From SURF-32 sp964648365 (lineage in GTDB: Bacteria; Planctomycetota; Phycisphaerae; UBA1845): 60,265 nucleotides of DNA. The stretch lies in the NCBI GenBank assembly GCA_964648365.1, contig CAZYLK010000013.1, forward strand, positions 1 through 60,265. The letters run 5' to 3'. The translations under genes were made by a program, and so were the position numbers. Shown one piece after another: positions 52,116 through 60,265 of the stretch; the stretch's first letter is position 1; each line of letters begins with the position of its first letter. The notes under the pieces were generated by a model. That model searched no databases. It saw only the letters and a program-made list of their open reading frames with translations, and was not told the origin of the DNA.

Positions 52116-53105
52116 TTGAATCATGCGCTTCTTCAAGCCGATTTCGACTTCGGACAGCGTTTGCTGCGGTATTTCTCGCGTCTTAACCTGACGCACTATA
52201 ACCTCTGGACGGTCCTGATCGAGCTGCTGCTGATCGGCGCGGTGGTCTATACCGTGCTCCGGTTCCTGCGCGGCACGCGCGGGGCGCGGCTGGCCCAGGC
52301 GGTCCTGATGATCCTGGCCATCAGCTTCCTGCTGGTGCAGATCGTCGCGCGCGAGTTCAAACTCGACCGCATCATCCTGCTTTACCCATACTTCCTGGCG
52401 GGCGTCTTTCTGGTCTCGCTGGTTGCGTTCCAGATGGAACTCCGCCGGATGCTCATCCGCATCGGTGAAACGCGGCTCTTCCGCCGCTGGACCGTGGACG
52501 AGCACGGCGTCATCGACCCGATCATTGCCGCGGTGCGGAAGTGCTCCGCCCGCCGCATCGGCGTCCTGCTGGCCATCGAACGGAGCACCGAACTGGGCGC
52601 TGTGGTCGAGACCGGGGTCGAACTCGACGCCCGGATTTCGTCGGAACTGCTCCAGACCATCTTCTGGCCCGGTTCTGCCCTTCACGACCTCGGCGTGATC
52701 ATCCGGCGCAATCGGATCATCGCTGCCGGGTGCCAGTTCCCGCTTTCGGAGTCCGAGACGGTCGAGCGCACGCTGGGCAGCCGCCACCGGGCCGCCATCG
52801 GCGTCAGCGAGGAGGCGGACGCGGTCGTGGTGGTCGTCAGCGAGGAGACCGGCACGATTTCCGTCGTCAATCACGGGCACATGACCCGCGACTATACGCC
52901 GGATGAACTCAGAAGCGTGTTGATCCGGATGTTGTCCGAAACGCGGAGTCCGGAGACGACGCCCGCTCCGGCGCCGGATGTTTCGGCCGCACCGGAGCCG
53001 CCCGCGGACGTACAGACTTATGATGGAACAGATCAAGCTCCTGACGACGACCTCGATTCTGACGCTGGTCATCTGGATCGGCGCCGACCAGTTGCTCACC
53101 GTTAG
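52116..53105 (+). CDS. cdaA: CdaA-type diadenylate cyclase (variant DGA motif)
   Basis: 329 residues if the TTG at 52116 is the start; a GTG at 52077 is the alternative, and no in-frame ATG precedes the first helix. Three membrane helices (about 31-50, 60-78, 88-105) are followed by the DAC domain. The RHR motif is intact (GSRHRAAIG, residues 221-229). The DGA motif reads HDLGVII (191-193) instead of HDGAVII, so the Asp is kept but the Gly-Ala pair is changed. It would make c-di-AMP from two ATP at the membrane. A hydrophilic tail of about 50 residues overlaps the next gene by 86 bp. The order cdaA then a CdaR-like gene is typical. Confidence 0.88.
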   Translation: MNHALLQADFDFGQRLLRYFSRLNLTHYNLWTVLIELLLIGAVVYTVLRFLRGTRGARLAQAVLMILAISFLLVQIVAREFKLDRIILLYPYFLAGVFLVSLVAFQMELRRMLIRIGETRLFRRWTVDEHGVIDPIIAAVRKCSARRIGVLLAIERSTELGAVVETGVELDARISSELLQTIFWPGSALHDLGVIIRRNRIIAAGCQFPLSESETVERTLGSRHRAAIGVSEEADAVVVVVSEETGTISVVNHGHMTRDYTPDELRSVLIRMLSETRSPETTPAPAPDVSAAPEPPADVQTYDGTDQAPDDDLDSDAGHLDRRRPVAHR

Positions 53106-54039
53106 CGCCAAGATCCGCGTCCGGCCGCGCCTCGTTCCGGCGTCGGCCGAGTCCAAGATGATCGTGCGGCTGGCGGACGGCGCCCGCGATACGCTCGAAG
53201 TGACCGTATCCGGCCCGCGGCGGCTGGTGGCAGACTTCGACGACGTCGGCGTGATCGACGTCGTTCTCCCCGTGGATGAACGCCCGCCCGATCCGAACGC
53301 GACGCTCGTCAACCTGGCCGAACTGATCGGCTCTCAAGGCAAGGCGCTCAAGAACCTCAGCGTCGACAGCGTCGAGCCACCCGCCTTGAACATCCTGATC
53401 GATCAGCGGGTCTCGCGAACCGTGGGGCTGTCGGTCAAGCGGCCGCTGCAACTGGAGTACGAGGTCGAGCCGAAGCTCCAGCCGGCACAGATCACCGTGG
53501 AAACGACCGCGCTGGCGTTCGCCAGGTTTGAAGGCCCCAACGGGCAGAACGCGGGAATCGTGGTTGATGTCGAGTCGGACCTGCGTGGCAAGCCGCGCGG
53601 AGAGTCCATCGTGCTCGACCTTCCCGTCCCGCTGGATCGACTTGGACCGACCGCCCGTTCGACGGTCGAGACGGTTCAGGTCGTGGCGACGCTCAAATCG
53701 GCCCAGAAGCGCACCGTCACCATTCCGACCGTTCCCATTCGCCTGGCGCCGACGTTTCTTGCGTTCGGACGGCCGTTCAAGGCCCGACTTGTCGGCCGGC
53801 AGTCGAACCTGCTCACGCAGACGATCGTCGTAACCGGCACGGACGAGGCGCTCAACCGGCTCGATCTGAACAACTCCGGCATCTATGGCGTCATCCCACT
53901 GCACGAAGCGGATTACGAGAAGGCGGGGCCGCTCGAACCGCGCACGCCCGAGTTCATTCTCCCCGACGGAATCCGGCTGGATCAGGATCCCGAGCCGGTG
54001 CGGATTGAACTGGTCCCGGCCGAGCGCGAAGGCTCATGA
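53020..54039 (+). CDS. CdaR/YbbR-like membrane-anchored protein
   Basis: 339 residues from the ATG at 53020 (a second ATG follows at 53023). One N-terminal membrane helix (about 8-27) is followed by a beta-rich periplasmic region with repeated strands, as in YbbR-domain proteins. CdaR binds and regulates CdaA in Firmicutes, and the overlap of 86 bp with cdaA here supports the same role. The sequence similarity itself is only suggestive. The stop overlaps the next gene's start (ATGA). Confidence 0.65.
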   Translation: MMEQIKLLTTTSILTLVIWIGADQLLTVSAKIRVRPRLVPASAESKMIVRLADGARDTLEVTVSGPRRLVADFDDVGVIDVVLPVDERPPDPNATLVNLAELIGSQGKALKNLSVDSVEPPALNILIDQRVSRTVGLSVKRPLQLEYEVEPKLQPAQITVETTALAFARFEGPNGQNAGIVVDVESDLRGKPRGESIVLDLPVPLDRLGPTARSTVETVQVVATLKSAQKRTVTIPTVPIRLAPTFLAFGRPFKARLVGRQSNLLTQTIVVTGTDEALNRLDLNNSGIYGVIPLHEADYEKAGPLEPRTPEFILPDGIRLDQDPEPVRIELVPAEREGS

Positions 54040-55937
54040 AGACAGACACCGCCGCGAGCAGCTTCAGCATCCGCGCGGCCATGCTCGTCGTGTCAGCCCT
54101 CTACGTGTTCCTGGCGATCTCCGGTCTGGATTGGGGGCTGCCGACGGCCCGATGGGATCCGCTGCTGTTCGGCGACGATCCTCCGTGGGATGGCGCTCGG
54201 CTGTATGAACTGGCAGGCGCGGGCTGGACGGCGCCCGACCGCGGCGCCGACGTGGACGCGGATCCTCAGGGCGACGCCGCCGGCGGCCTGCTGACGGATG
54301 CTCCCGAGTCGGTCGCGGCCATCTACCTCAGATATCGCCTCTACACCTTCCAGCCCGACGAGATGATCGTCATGCGGGCGCTGGGATCCATGCGCCCGGG
54401 GCAGGTCGACTTCGACCCCAAGCTGTACCAGTACGGCGGCGCGTTTCTTTACCCCATCGGGGCGTTACTCAAGGCGGGCGACGTGCTGGGCCTCCTCGAC
54501 GTGCGTTCCGATGTCGCGTTCTACCTGGATCATCCGGATGCCTTCGGCCGGTTCTATCTGGTGTCGCGCGGCTATGCCGCCGCGTGGGGCCTGCTCGGCG
54601 TCTGGGTGGTTTTCTGGATCGCGTCGCGACTGGCGGGCCATTCCGCCGGCGTGCTGGCCGCGCTGGGATTCGCACTGCTGCCGGTGGTGATCTGCATGTC
54701 GCACGAGGGCAAGCCGCACCTGCCCGGCGCCGTGCTGATGCTCGCGGCCGTCGGGTTCACCATGCGCTACTCGGCTGCGGGGGGGCGGCGCGACTGGTGG
54801 CTGCTGTGCGCGTCGTGCGGCGCGGCGCAGGGGATGGTGCTTTCGTCGCTGCCGATCTTCGTGCTCATCCCGTTGGCGGCGTGGATCAGGCGGGCCGAGG
54901 GCGTCGGCCGCGCGGACATGCGCGGCGAACGTGCAAAGGGCGATGCAGACGTGGCCGCCGATCGGCCGCCACGACCGCCGGGCTTGCGCTGGCTGGCTGA
55001 CGCCGGCGCAGGCGTCCTCGGCGCCGCCCTTGTCTACCTTTTGCTCAACCCCTACGTCGCCATCAACGCGGTCTCCAATCGAGACGTCCTTCGCAGCAAC
55101 TTCGGCAATTCGCTGGCCATGTACCAGGTTTCGCGCCTTGGGGAGGGGCTCGTCCGGGTGGCGGAGCTGACCGCCGAGGGCGCCACGCCCGGGGTGGCCA
55201 TCGTCGGCGCCGTGGCGTTGGCGATGGCGGTGTGGCGGCGCCGCGCCGATGCCTTGCCGCTGGTCGTTCCGGCGTTGGTCATCTTCGTCCAGTTCGTCCT
55301 CATCGGCGCCGGCAAACCGGCCGAGTACGGACGCTTCGGTGTCTTCGTCGACGCCGCATTGGTGATCGGCGCGGCCTGTCTGGTCCTGTCGCTGCGTCGG
55401 GTGACTCCCAGGTTCGCCCTGCTCGCCGCGGCGGTGGGTATTCTGGCGATCAGCCGACCCGCGTTGCGCTATCACGGTAATTTCAGGGCCGATGCCACGA
55501 ACGCCAACTCGCGGATCCAACTGGCGACGGTGATCAACGCCCGCGCAGAACAGTTGGCGGCGCTCGGCGGGCGCCTGACGCTGATCGTCTCCACCGAACC
55601 CGCTCCTTACGCCTGTCCGCCGGTCAACTTCGCGCGGATCGACGTGGTTCGCGTTCCCCCGGATGCGCCATTGCCGGCCTCGGTCGCTCCGGTGCTGGTC
55701 ATGGGCATCGCCGCGACCGACGACCCGGAGACGCCTGGGATGCGCTGGGGCGAGGGGCAGTTTCACCGCATCAAGGCCGTGCCCGGCCGCGGCGGCTCAG
55801 CCGTCGGGCCGCCCGCGCTGCGAGGGCCGGGAGATTCAGCACTGCTGTCGCCCATAAGCTGGGCCAATAAGCCGTTCGAGATCATGTTGCCTCGTCCGAT
55901 GGGCGATAATGAGGATGAGGCGAGCCCGATCGACTAG
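54036..55937 (+). CDS. Polytopic membrane protein, GT-C glycosyltransferase-like
   Basis: 633 residues, ATGA overlap with the CdaR-like gene. At least ten hydrophobic helices lie between residues 15 and 480. An early luminal loop holds acidic residues (YTFQPDEMIVMRALG, FDPKLYQYGGAFLYP), which matches GT-C enzymes such as PMT/ArnT-type mannosyltransferases (DD/DE motif near the first loop). A cytoplasmic Arg/Pro-rich insertion is near 290-315. The donor and acceptor cannot be identified. Co-translation with cdaA-cdaR may link it to envelope synthesis (inference). Confidence 0.72.
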   Translation: MKTDTAASSFSIRAAMLVVSALYVFLAISGLDWGLPTARWDPLLFGDDPPWDGARLYELAGAGWTAPDRGADVDADPQGDAAGGLLTDAPESVAAIYLRYRLYTFQPDEMIVMRALGSMRPGQVDFDPKLYQYGGAFLYPIGALLKAGDVLGLLDVRSDVAFYLDHPDAFGRFYLVSRGYAAAWGLLGVWVVFWIASRLAGHSAGVLAALGFALLPVVICMSHEGKPHLPGAVLMLAAVGFTMRYSAAGGRRDWWLLCASCGAAQGMVLSSLPIFVLIPLAAWIRRAEGVGRADMRGERAKGDADVAADRPPRPPGLRWLADAGAGVLGAALVYLLLNPYVAINAVSNRDVLRSNFGNSLAMYQVSRLGEGLVRVAELTAEGATPGVAIVGAVALAMAVWRRRADALPLVVPALVIFVQFVLIGAGKPAEYGRFGVFVDAALVIGAACLVLSLRRVTPRFALLAAAVGILAISRPALRYHGNFRADATNANSRIQLATVINARAEQLAALGGRLTLIVSTEPAPYACPPVNFARIDVVRVPPDAPLPASVAPVLVMGIAATDDPETPGMRWGEGQFHRIKAVPGRGGSAVGPPALRGPGDSALLSPISWANKPFEIMLPRPMGDNEDEASPID

Positions 55938-56003
55938 CCGCGACGCACATACGACCTGTATTTGGGAGAGGGTCGACGAGCTACGGCGGGCCGCCTCTTT
56001 CAG

Positions 56004-56039
56004 AAATGGCGAATGGCGAATAACGAATAACGAATGCAG
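56004..56039. repeat. Degenerate heptamer tandem repeat (ATGGCGA family)
   Basis: Plus-strand units ATGGCGA, ATGGCGA, ATAACGA, ATAACGA, ATGCAGA. Same family as 989-1024 and 6684-6718, in the opposite orientation. It lies in the 167-bp gap before the VOC gene. Confidence 0.85.
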
Positions 56040-56104
56040 AAGAGCGGAATCGCCCCCGCACCCGCGGCAACGTATTGAAACCCTGACCCCGTGAGCCGAT
56101 TCTC

Positions 56105-56461
56105 ATGCCCAGTCCGCTTTGCCATTTTGAGTTGATGACGGACGATCCGGACCGGGCGCAGAAGTTCTACGGGGCGGTTTTCGGCTGGTCGTTCGATAAC
56201 GAGTCGATGCCTGGCTACGCCCTGATCAACGCCGGCGCCGAGCCGTCCGGCGGCATGATGAAGCGGCCGGCCCAGGCGCCCAGCGCCGCGTTCCACACTT
56301 ATTTTCAGGTCGAAAACGTCAGCGTCGCGCTGCACAAGGCCACGTCGAACGGCGGCCGCGTCGTCCTGCCCGCCACCGACATTCCCCACGTCGGCACCAT
56401 GGCCATGGTGGCTGATCCCGACGGCGTCGTGATCGGGCTGCTGAAGCCGCAGGTGGACTGA
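56105..56461 (+). CDS. VOC-family (glyoxalase/bleomycin-resistance-like) protein
   Basis: 118 residues with the vicinal-oxygen-chelate pattern: CHFELMTDDPDRAQKFYGAVFGWSF at the start, a glycine-rich middle (ALINAGAEPSGGMM), then HTYFQVENVSVALHKATSNGGRVVLPATDIPHVGTMAMVADPDGVVIGLLKP. The first-strand His and the closing DPDG-x-xIGL are typical of the CFP30-like subgroup. The activity is unknown. The start has no clear ribosome site. It lies between repeats and a divergent lipoprotein gene. Confidence 0.88.
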   Translation: MPSPLCHFELMTDDPDRAQKFYGAVFGWSFDNESMPGYALINAGAEPSGGMMKRPAQAPSAAFHTYFQVENVSVALHKATSNGGRVVLPATDIPHVGTMAMVADPDGVVIGLLKPQVD

Positions 56462-56599
56462 ATCACACGCGTCTGAGCATCAGACACGGCGCGATGCGTC
56501 ACGACGACGGTGGCGCATGGAGTCCGTTCGCGAGCGTCACCGCCGAGAAGACGCTTGTCACACCGTCTGCATGCCGCTGCCTCGCTCCTGCTGATTCGC

Positions 56600-57166
56600 C
56601 TACGGCGCCAGGATGCGGACGCCGCACAACGAGCTTCCGCCCACGCCGTCGTTGCCACGCACGTAGAGCAGCGTAACGTCCCCCAACACCGCACGAAGCT
56701 GCTCTTCCGTGGCCCGCACGTCGGCGTCCGCGTCGAACCACACGTCTGAGGCGTCCAGTCTCGCGCTGAACGAGCGGCAGGCGTTGTCATCCCAGCGGTG
56801 AATCCGGTTGCGCCACTCGAGCGTCAGACCCGCGCCGCCGATGACGAGCGGGATATCGGTCAGGCTGGCGCTGCTGTGCTTGAACTCCCACTCGAAGGCG
56901 ATCGTCCCGCCGTAGGCATCGGCGTAGTCGCCATGAAACTTGGCCGGCGCCACCCACACCCAGGGACCGTTGCCTTCCGCACGAACCATGCCGCCGGACC
57001 AGACAGGCGGCGTCGGTTCGGCGAAGTCTCCGCCCAGCATACGCCAGCCCTCGTCCCCCCGCGTAAAGGTCGATCCGACGAGCGCCGTCTCGCCCGGTCG
57101 GGAGGACGGGCAGCCGCTTTGCGACAGAAACAAGGCCGCGCCGATCATCAACAAGCTCACGCGCAT
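56600..57166 (-). CDS. Predicted lipoprotein with laminin-B-like domain
   Basis: 188 residues, GGAG eight bases before the ATG. The signal peptide ends in a lipobox (SQSGC, Cys19). The mature part matches the plan of the laminin B (domain IV) fold: STFTRGDEGWRMLGGDF, then SGGMV...WVAPAKFHGDYADAYGGTIAFEWEF, and later LVIGGAGLTLEW and RSFSARLDASDVW. Such domains are found in bacterial surface proteins. The match is from pattern memory, so the family call is moderate. Function unknown. Confidence 0.7.
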   Translation of the reverse strand: MRVSLLMIGAALFLSQSGCPSSRPGETALVGSTFTRGDEGWRMLGGDFAEPTPPVWSGGMVRAEGNGPWVWVAPAKFHGDYADAYGGTIAFEWEFKHSSASLTDIPLVIGGAGLTLEWRNRIHRWDDNACRSFSARLDASDVWFDADADVRATEEQLRAVLGDVTLLYVRGNDGVGGSSLCGVRILAP

Positions 57167-57567
57167 TCGAGAAGCTCCACTTGGTATTTGCAGATTTCAG
57201 ATTCTTACGACAACCCGGCTATTCCGCCGTTGCCACCGTGGCGTTACGACCGCTTTTGCTCAGGTACTACTGCGCCGCTCTGGCGGCGTTCGCTTCGTCG
57301 ACCCTGCGCGAACGGCCCAGAACCTCGCTGCGCGAGACCGTGCCGCCTTCCAGCCGCCGCCCGTCCAGCATGTCCCACGCGCCACCTGTGGCACCTGTGG
57401 CACACGTGCGCCGTCCGCGCCGACTCGCCATCCGCGCCCGCTCGCCGCCTGCCCCGGCTCGCCGTCCGATCAAGCGCAAGCCGTTTGAAATTCCGGCAAC
57501 GGATTCGGTAGAATCCCGGCTTCGGACCGGACTCATTGCCCACGAGGTTCCTGACCCCGCCGGCGGC
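57167..57567. other. Gene-free stretch upstream of the kinase-linked sigma factor
   Basis: 401 bp. A frame in phase with the sigma gene is open throughout but is Arg/Pro/Ala-rich and not protein-like. It contains two copies of CCTGTGGCA in tandem and a CACACGTGC (57385-57409), reminiscent of the GTGGCAC boxes. No good promoter was identified. Confidence 0.4.
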
Positions 57568-58122
57568 ATGGCAGACGCTGTGATCCAAGTTGGTTCCTCG
57601 CCGCCGGATGAAACGGCCGCCCTGATCGAGCGGGAGCTGCGCGCCCTGGCCCGGTTCCACTTCGCGGGCGAGCGTACCGACCACACCCTCCAGCCGACGG
57701 CGCTGATCAGCGAAGCGTGGATCCGGCTCGCGGCGGCCGAGGAGCGCCGGTTCGCGAACCTGACCGCCTTCCGCGCCTGGGCGTCGGAGGTCATCCGGCG
57801 CATCCTCGTCGACCACGCCCGGCGCAAGCGGGCGGCCAAGCGCGGCGGCGGCTGGCAGCGGCAGCCGATGACGGTGCAGGTCGCGGACGGCCGGTGGGTG
57901 GGCCTGCTGGACCTCAACGACGCGCTGGCGTCGCTGGCCCGGACGAATTCCCGTGCCGCCCGCGTGGTGGAAATGCGCTTCTTCGGTGGAATGACCGAGG
58001 CCGAGACCGCGGGAGTGCTCGGCGTCAGCGAGCGAACCGCCCGGAATGACTGGGCCTTCGCCCGCGCGTGGCTCCACCAGAGGCTTGGGGATGGCCGGTC
58101 CGACACCGACGCAACCGACTGA
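57568..58122 (+). CDS. ECF-like sigma factor (TIGR02999 type, kinase-linked)
   Basis: 184 residues from the ATG at 57568. The sequence has the marks of the sigma-70 group common in Planctomycetes and Acidobacteria: IERELRALARFHFAGERTDHTLQPTALISEAWIRLA in region 2, RRILVDHARRKRAAKRGG, then region 4 RAARVVEMRFFGGMTEAETAGVLGVSERTARNDWAFARAWLHQRL. These are typically encoded just before a Ser/Thr kinase, as here, with a 32-bp overlap, and are thought to be controlled by it. The ribosome site is weak. Confidence 0.92.
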   Translation: MADAVIQVGSSPPDETAALIERELRALARFHFAGERTDHTLQPTALISEAWIRLAAAEERRFANLTAFRAWASEVIRRILVDHARRKRAAKRGGGWQRQPMTVQVADGRWVGLLDLNDALASLARTNSRAARVVEMRFFGGMTEAETAGVLGVSERTARNDWAFARAWLHQRLGDGRSDTDATD

Positions 58123-60265
58123 CGCCGCGCAGGCCGTCTTCGCCGAGGTCTTCGCGGCCGAAGGCGATGAGCGCCGGCGCGAACTAGACCGGCTCTGCGG
58201 CAATGATCGCGGGCTGCGTGCTGCGGTGATGGAACTGCTGGCGTCTTACGACGAGGCGCGGCGCGAGGGTTTTCTGGAAAGCCCGTACATCCGTGCCGGC
58301 TTCGATCTGCGAGACGAGCCGGCGGATGCCGACTTGGCTGCGCCGGCCACGATCGGCCGATACGACGTGACCGGTCGGCTGGGCATGGGCGCCTCGGGCG
58401 TCGTCTACCGCGCCGAAGCGCCCCCGCCGACGCGCCGGCCGGTGGCCATCAAGCTGCTGCGGCGCGGCGCGACCGAGTCGGCGCTCACCCGCTTCCGGCT
58501 CGAACAACAGGCGCTGGCGTCGCTCAATCATCCCGGCATTGCACAGATCTTCGAGTCCGGCTTCTGCGACAGCGGCGAACTCTATGCGGTGTTCGAACTG
58601 GTCGAGGGGCCGACGCTGACGCAGTTCGTCCGCCAGGGCAGCTCTGACTGGCGCGATCGGATCGCCCTGGTCGTGCAGGTCTGCGAGGCCGTGCAGCACG
58701 CCCACCAGCAGGGCGTGATCCATCGCGATCTGAAGCCGGAGAATCTCCTGGTGTCGATCATCGGAGGCCGGCCGCAGGTCAAGGTGATCGACTTCGGCGT
58801 CTCCAAGCTGATCCACGATCAGTCCACGATGGTCACGACGCAGCATGGCCGGCTGGTGGGAACATTCGCGTACATGGCCCCCGAGTTGCTGTCCGGCACG
58901 GGCGCGGCGGATACGCGTGTCGATGTCTACGCGCTGGGCGTTATTCTCTTCGAGACGCTCGCCGGCCGGCATCCGCACCAGCCGCATCTGAACTCGCTGC
59001 CGCAGCTGACACGCGCGGTCATCAGTGGTCGTGTGCCCGCACTGGAGGATACGCGTATCGGCCGCCGTGCAGACATCGGCGCCGTGATCCGGGCGGCGAC
59101 ACACCCGGACCCCGAACGGCGTTATCCCACGCCCCAGCACCTGGCGGATGACTTGCGCCGCATTCTGGCGGGGCGACCGGTTGAAGCGCGGCGGCCCTCG
59201 CTGGCCTATGCGGCGACGCGCTTCGCGGCCCGCCATCCACGTTCGGTAGCGGTGACCGGTCTGTGCCTGGCGATCATCGCCGCGCTGCTGCTTAGTGTTG
59301 TTTCCGCAGGACGTCGGGCGGCTGACGAGCGGGCCACGCTGCACGATACCCTGGCGACCCTGGCCGACGATGTGCTGTCGGAACTGGCCGAAAAAAGCGG
59401 AACCAGCGAGAGCCGCCTGCGGCTGGCCCGCCTGCTCGATCGGCGGCTGGAAGACCTGCGCCGGGGGGGGGCTGATTCACGCGAACTGCTGCAGCGGCAC
59501 GCGCTGGTGCTGGATGCACTCGGCGACGCCTTGGTGGAGCACAGCCAGTGGGACGAAGCCGGAGCGGTTCGCCGGCGCGTGCTGGATCTGCTGCGAACCT
59601 TGCTGAGCGATCGACCGGACGATCGCGATCTGCAGCGCGAATCGGCCCGGGCACTGGTGAAGATCGGCGACACCGCCCGCCCCACCGCCGGCCCGGCGGC
59701 GGCCGGAGCGTGGTACGACCAGGCCCATGTGATCATCGCGGCGTTGGCGGAGCAGTATCCAGAGGACCAGCCGCTTCAGGACGATCTGTGCTGGAGCCTG
59801 GAGCGGCGCGGGTGGGTTCTGATGAGCCTGAACTTCCTGAATGACGCCGAAGCCATGGCGACTGAGCGGCTGGAACTGGCCCGGCGGCTGCTGGACCTGC
59901 GCCCCGGCGATACCGTCGCGATGCACAACATGGCCTCCGCGCATTGCCACTTGAGTGAAGTCTACGAATGGCAATGCCGGCCGGAACTGGCGCTGGAGCA
60001 GGCTCAGCAGGCCCTCCCGCACGCGGAGCGTCTGTCCGCGGCGGAGCCTGGGCGGATCAGTTACGAACTCCAGGCGATCAACGCCGAGCGGGCCTTCATT
60101 CGCGGGCTGGTTGGCGTCGGAGAGATGGAACGGGCGAAGGAACGCTTTGCTCACCTCTGCACCCGCGCCGATCGGTTGGCGCAGCTCAATCCGCTGAACC
60201 CCCAGGTTATGCGCGTCGTCCAGAACATCCGTAATACATATTGGGCTGAGTGTGGGGGGGAAGAA
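58091..60265 (+). CDS. Transmembrane Ser/Thr protein kinase with C-terminal TPR-like region (truncated by window edge)
   Basis: The frame opens at 58091 (AGAGG seven bases upstream, overlapping the sigma gene by 32 bp) and runs off the end of the window, giving at least 725 residues. The kinase domain spans about residues 90-365: P-loop GMGASGVVY (98-106), Lys121 in VAIKLL, the catalytic loop HRDLKPEN (Asp213), DFG (234-236) and MAPELL. One membrane helix lies at about 384-406. The outer part is helical and TPR-like (ALDALGDALVEHSQWDEAGAVRRRVLDLL; LERRGWVLMSLNFLNDAEAMATERLELARRLLD). It likely phosphorylates a regulator in response to an external signal. Confidence 0.93.
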   Translation, partial: MAGPTPTQPTDAAQAVFAEVFAAEGDERRRELDRLCGNDRGLRAAVMELLASYDEARREGFLESPYIRAGFDLRDEPADADLAAPATIGRYDVTGRLGMGASGVVYRAEAPPPTRRPVAIKLLRRGATESALTRFRLEQQALASLNHPGIAQIFESGFCDSGELYAVFELVEGPTLTQFVRQGSSDWRDRIALVVQVCEAVQHAHQQGVIHRDLKPENLLVSIIGGRPQVKVIDFGVSKLIHDQSTMVTTQHGRLVGTFAYMAPELLSGTGAADTRVDVYALGVILFETLAGRHPHQPHLNSLPQLTRAVISGRVPALEDTRIGRRADIGAVIRAATHPDPERRYPTPQHLADDLRRILAGRPVEARRPSLAYAATRFAARHPRSVAVTGLCLAIIAALLLSVVSAGRRAADERATLHDTLATLADDVLSELAEKSGTSESRLRLARLLDRRLEDLRRGGADSRELLQRHALVLDALGDALVEHSQWDEAGAVRRRVLDLLRTLLSDRPDDRDLQRESARALVKIGDTARPTAGPAAAGAWYDQAHVIIAALAEQYPEDQPLQDDLCWSLERRGWVLMSLNFLNDAEAMATERLELARRLLDLRPGDTVAMHNMASAHCHLSEVYEWQCRPELALEQAQQALPHAERLSAAEPGRISYELQAINAERAFIRGLVGVGEMERAKERFAHLCTRADRLAQLNPLNPQVMRVVQNIRNTYWAECGGEE

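Overview
The window is GC-rich bacterial DNA that most likely comes from a planctomycete (Planctomycetota, possibly Phycisphaerae-like). The evidence is a sigma factor of the Planctomycetes/Acidobacteria ECF type overlapping a Ser/Thr kinase gene with a single membrane span, an NPCBM-domain protein, zinc-ribbon membrane proteins, several lipoproteins, two clpP genes beside trigger factor, and many dispersed palindromic intergenic repeats. A run of exactly 100 N (15550-15649) marks a scaffold join, so this is an assembled draft or metagenome contig. No rRNA, tRNA, CRISPR array or intact transposon was seen.

Region 1 (about 280-17330, minus strand) is a long respiratory operon. It reads from a sigma-70-like promoter and an Rrf2 regulator through an FAD/NAD oxidoreductase with ferredoxin domains, a Rieske protein, cytochrome b, a ten-haem cytochrome c, a NapA-type periplasmic molybdoenzyme, a YCII protein, three NapG-like Tat ferredoxins and two NapH-like membrane ferredoxins, one fused to a YtkA-like domain and one to two YHS domains. 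The likely function is quinol-linked nitrate (or related oxyanion) respiration in which a Rieske/cytochrome b module and NapGH proteins replace NapC/NapB. Palindromic repeats lie inside the coding frames of this operon.

Region 2 (17390-34260) holds a zinc-ribbon protein, a secreted subtilisin lipoprotein, a NUDIX hydrolase, a TPR-esterase, a TetR regulator with a clear operator plus a YCII-SRPBCC protein, two 670-residue secreted paralogues flanking an NPCBM protein, and an ECF sigma/anti-sigma/PDZ cluster. Region 3 (34260-39730) carries an RRM RNA-binding protein with a structured leader and several proteins of unknown function. Region 4 (40130-44690) is a proteostasis locus: trigger factor, a small unknown protein, a retropepsin-like protease, ClpP1 and ClpP2. 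Region 5 (44690-51000) has comEC, a predicted OLD/PARIS-like ATPase plus TOPRIM pair, and a glucose/sorbosone dehydrogenase lipoprotein. Region 6 (51150-60265) has folP divergent from cdaA-cdaR-like genes and a GT-C-type membrane protein, then a VOC protein, a lipoprotein, and the sigma factor plus the truncated kinase at the window edge.

The signals judged most worth following are the in-frame palindromic repeats in the respiratory operon, the NapA/Rieske/decahaem complex itself, the altered catalytic motifs in ClpP2 and CdaA, the ATPase-TOPRIM pair, and the regulatory structures (TetR and Rrf2 dyads, a possible pseudoknot before the RRM gene).
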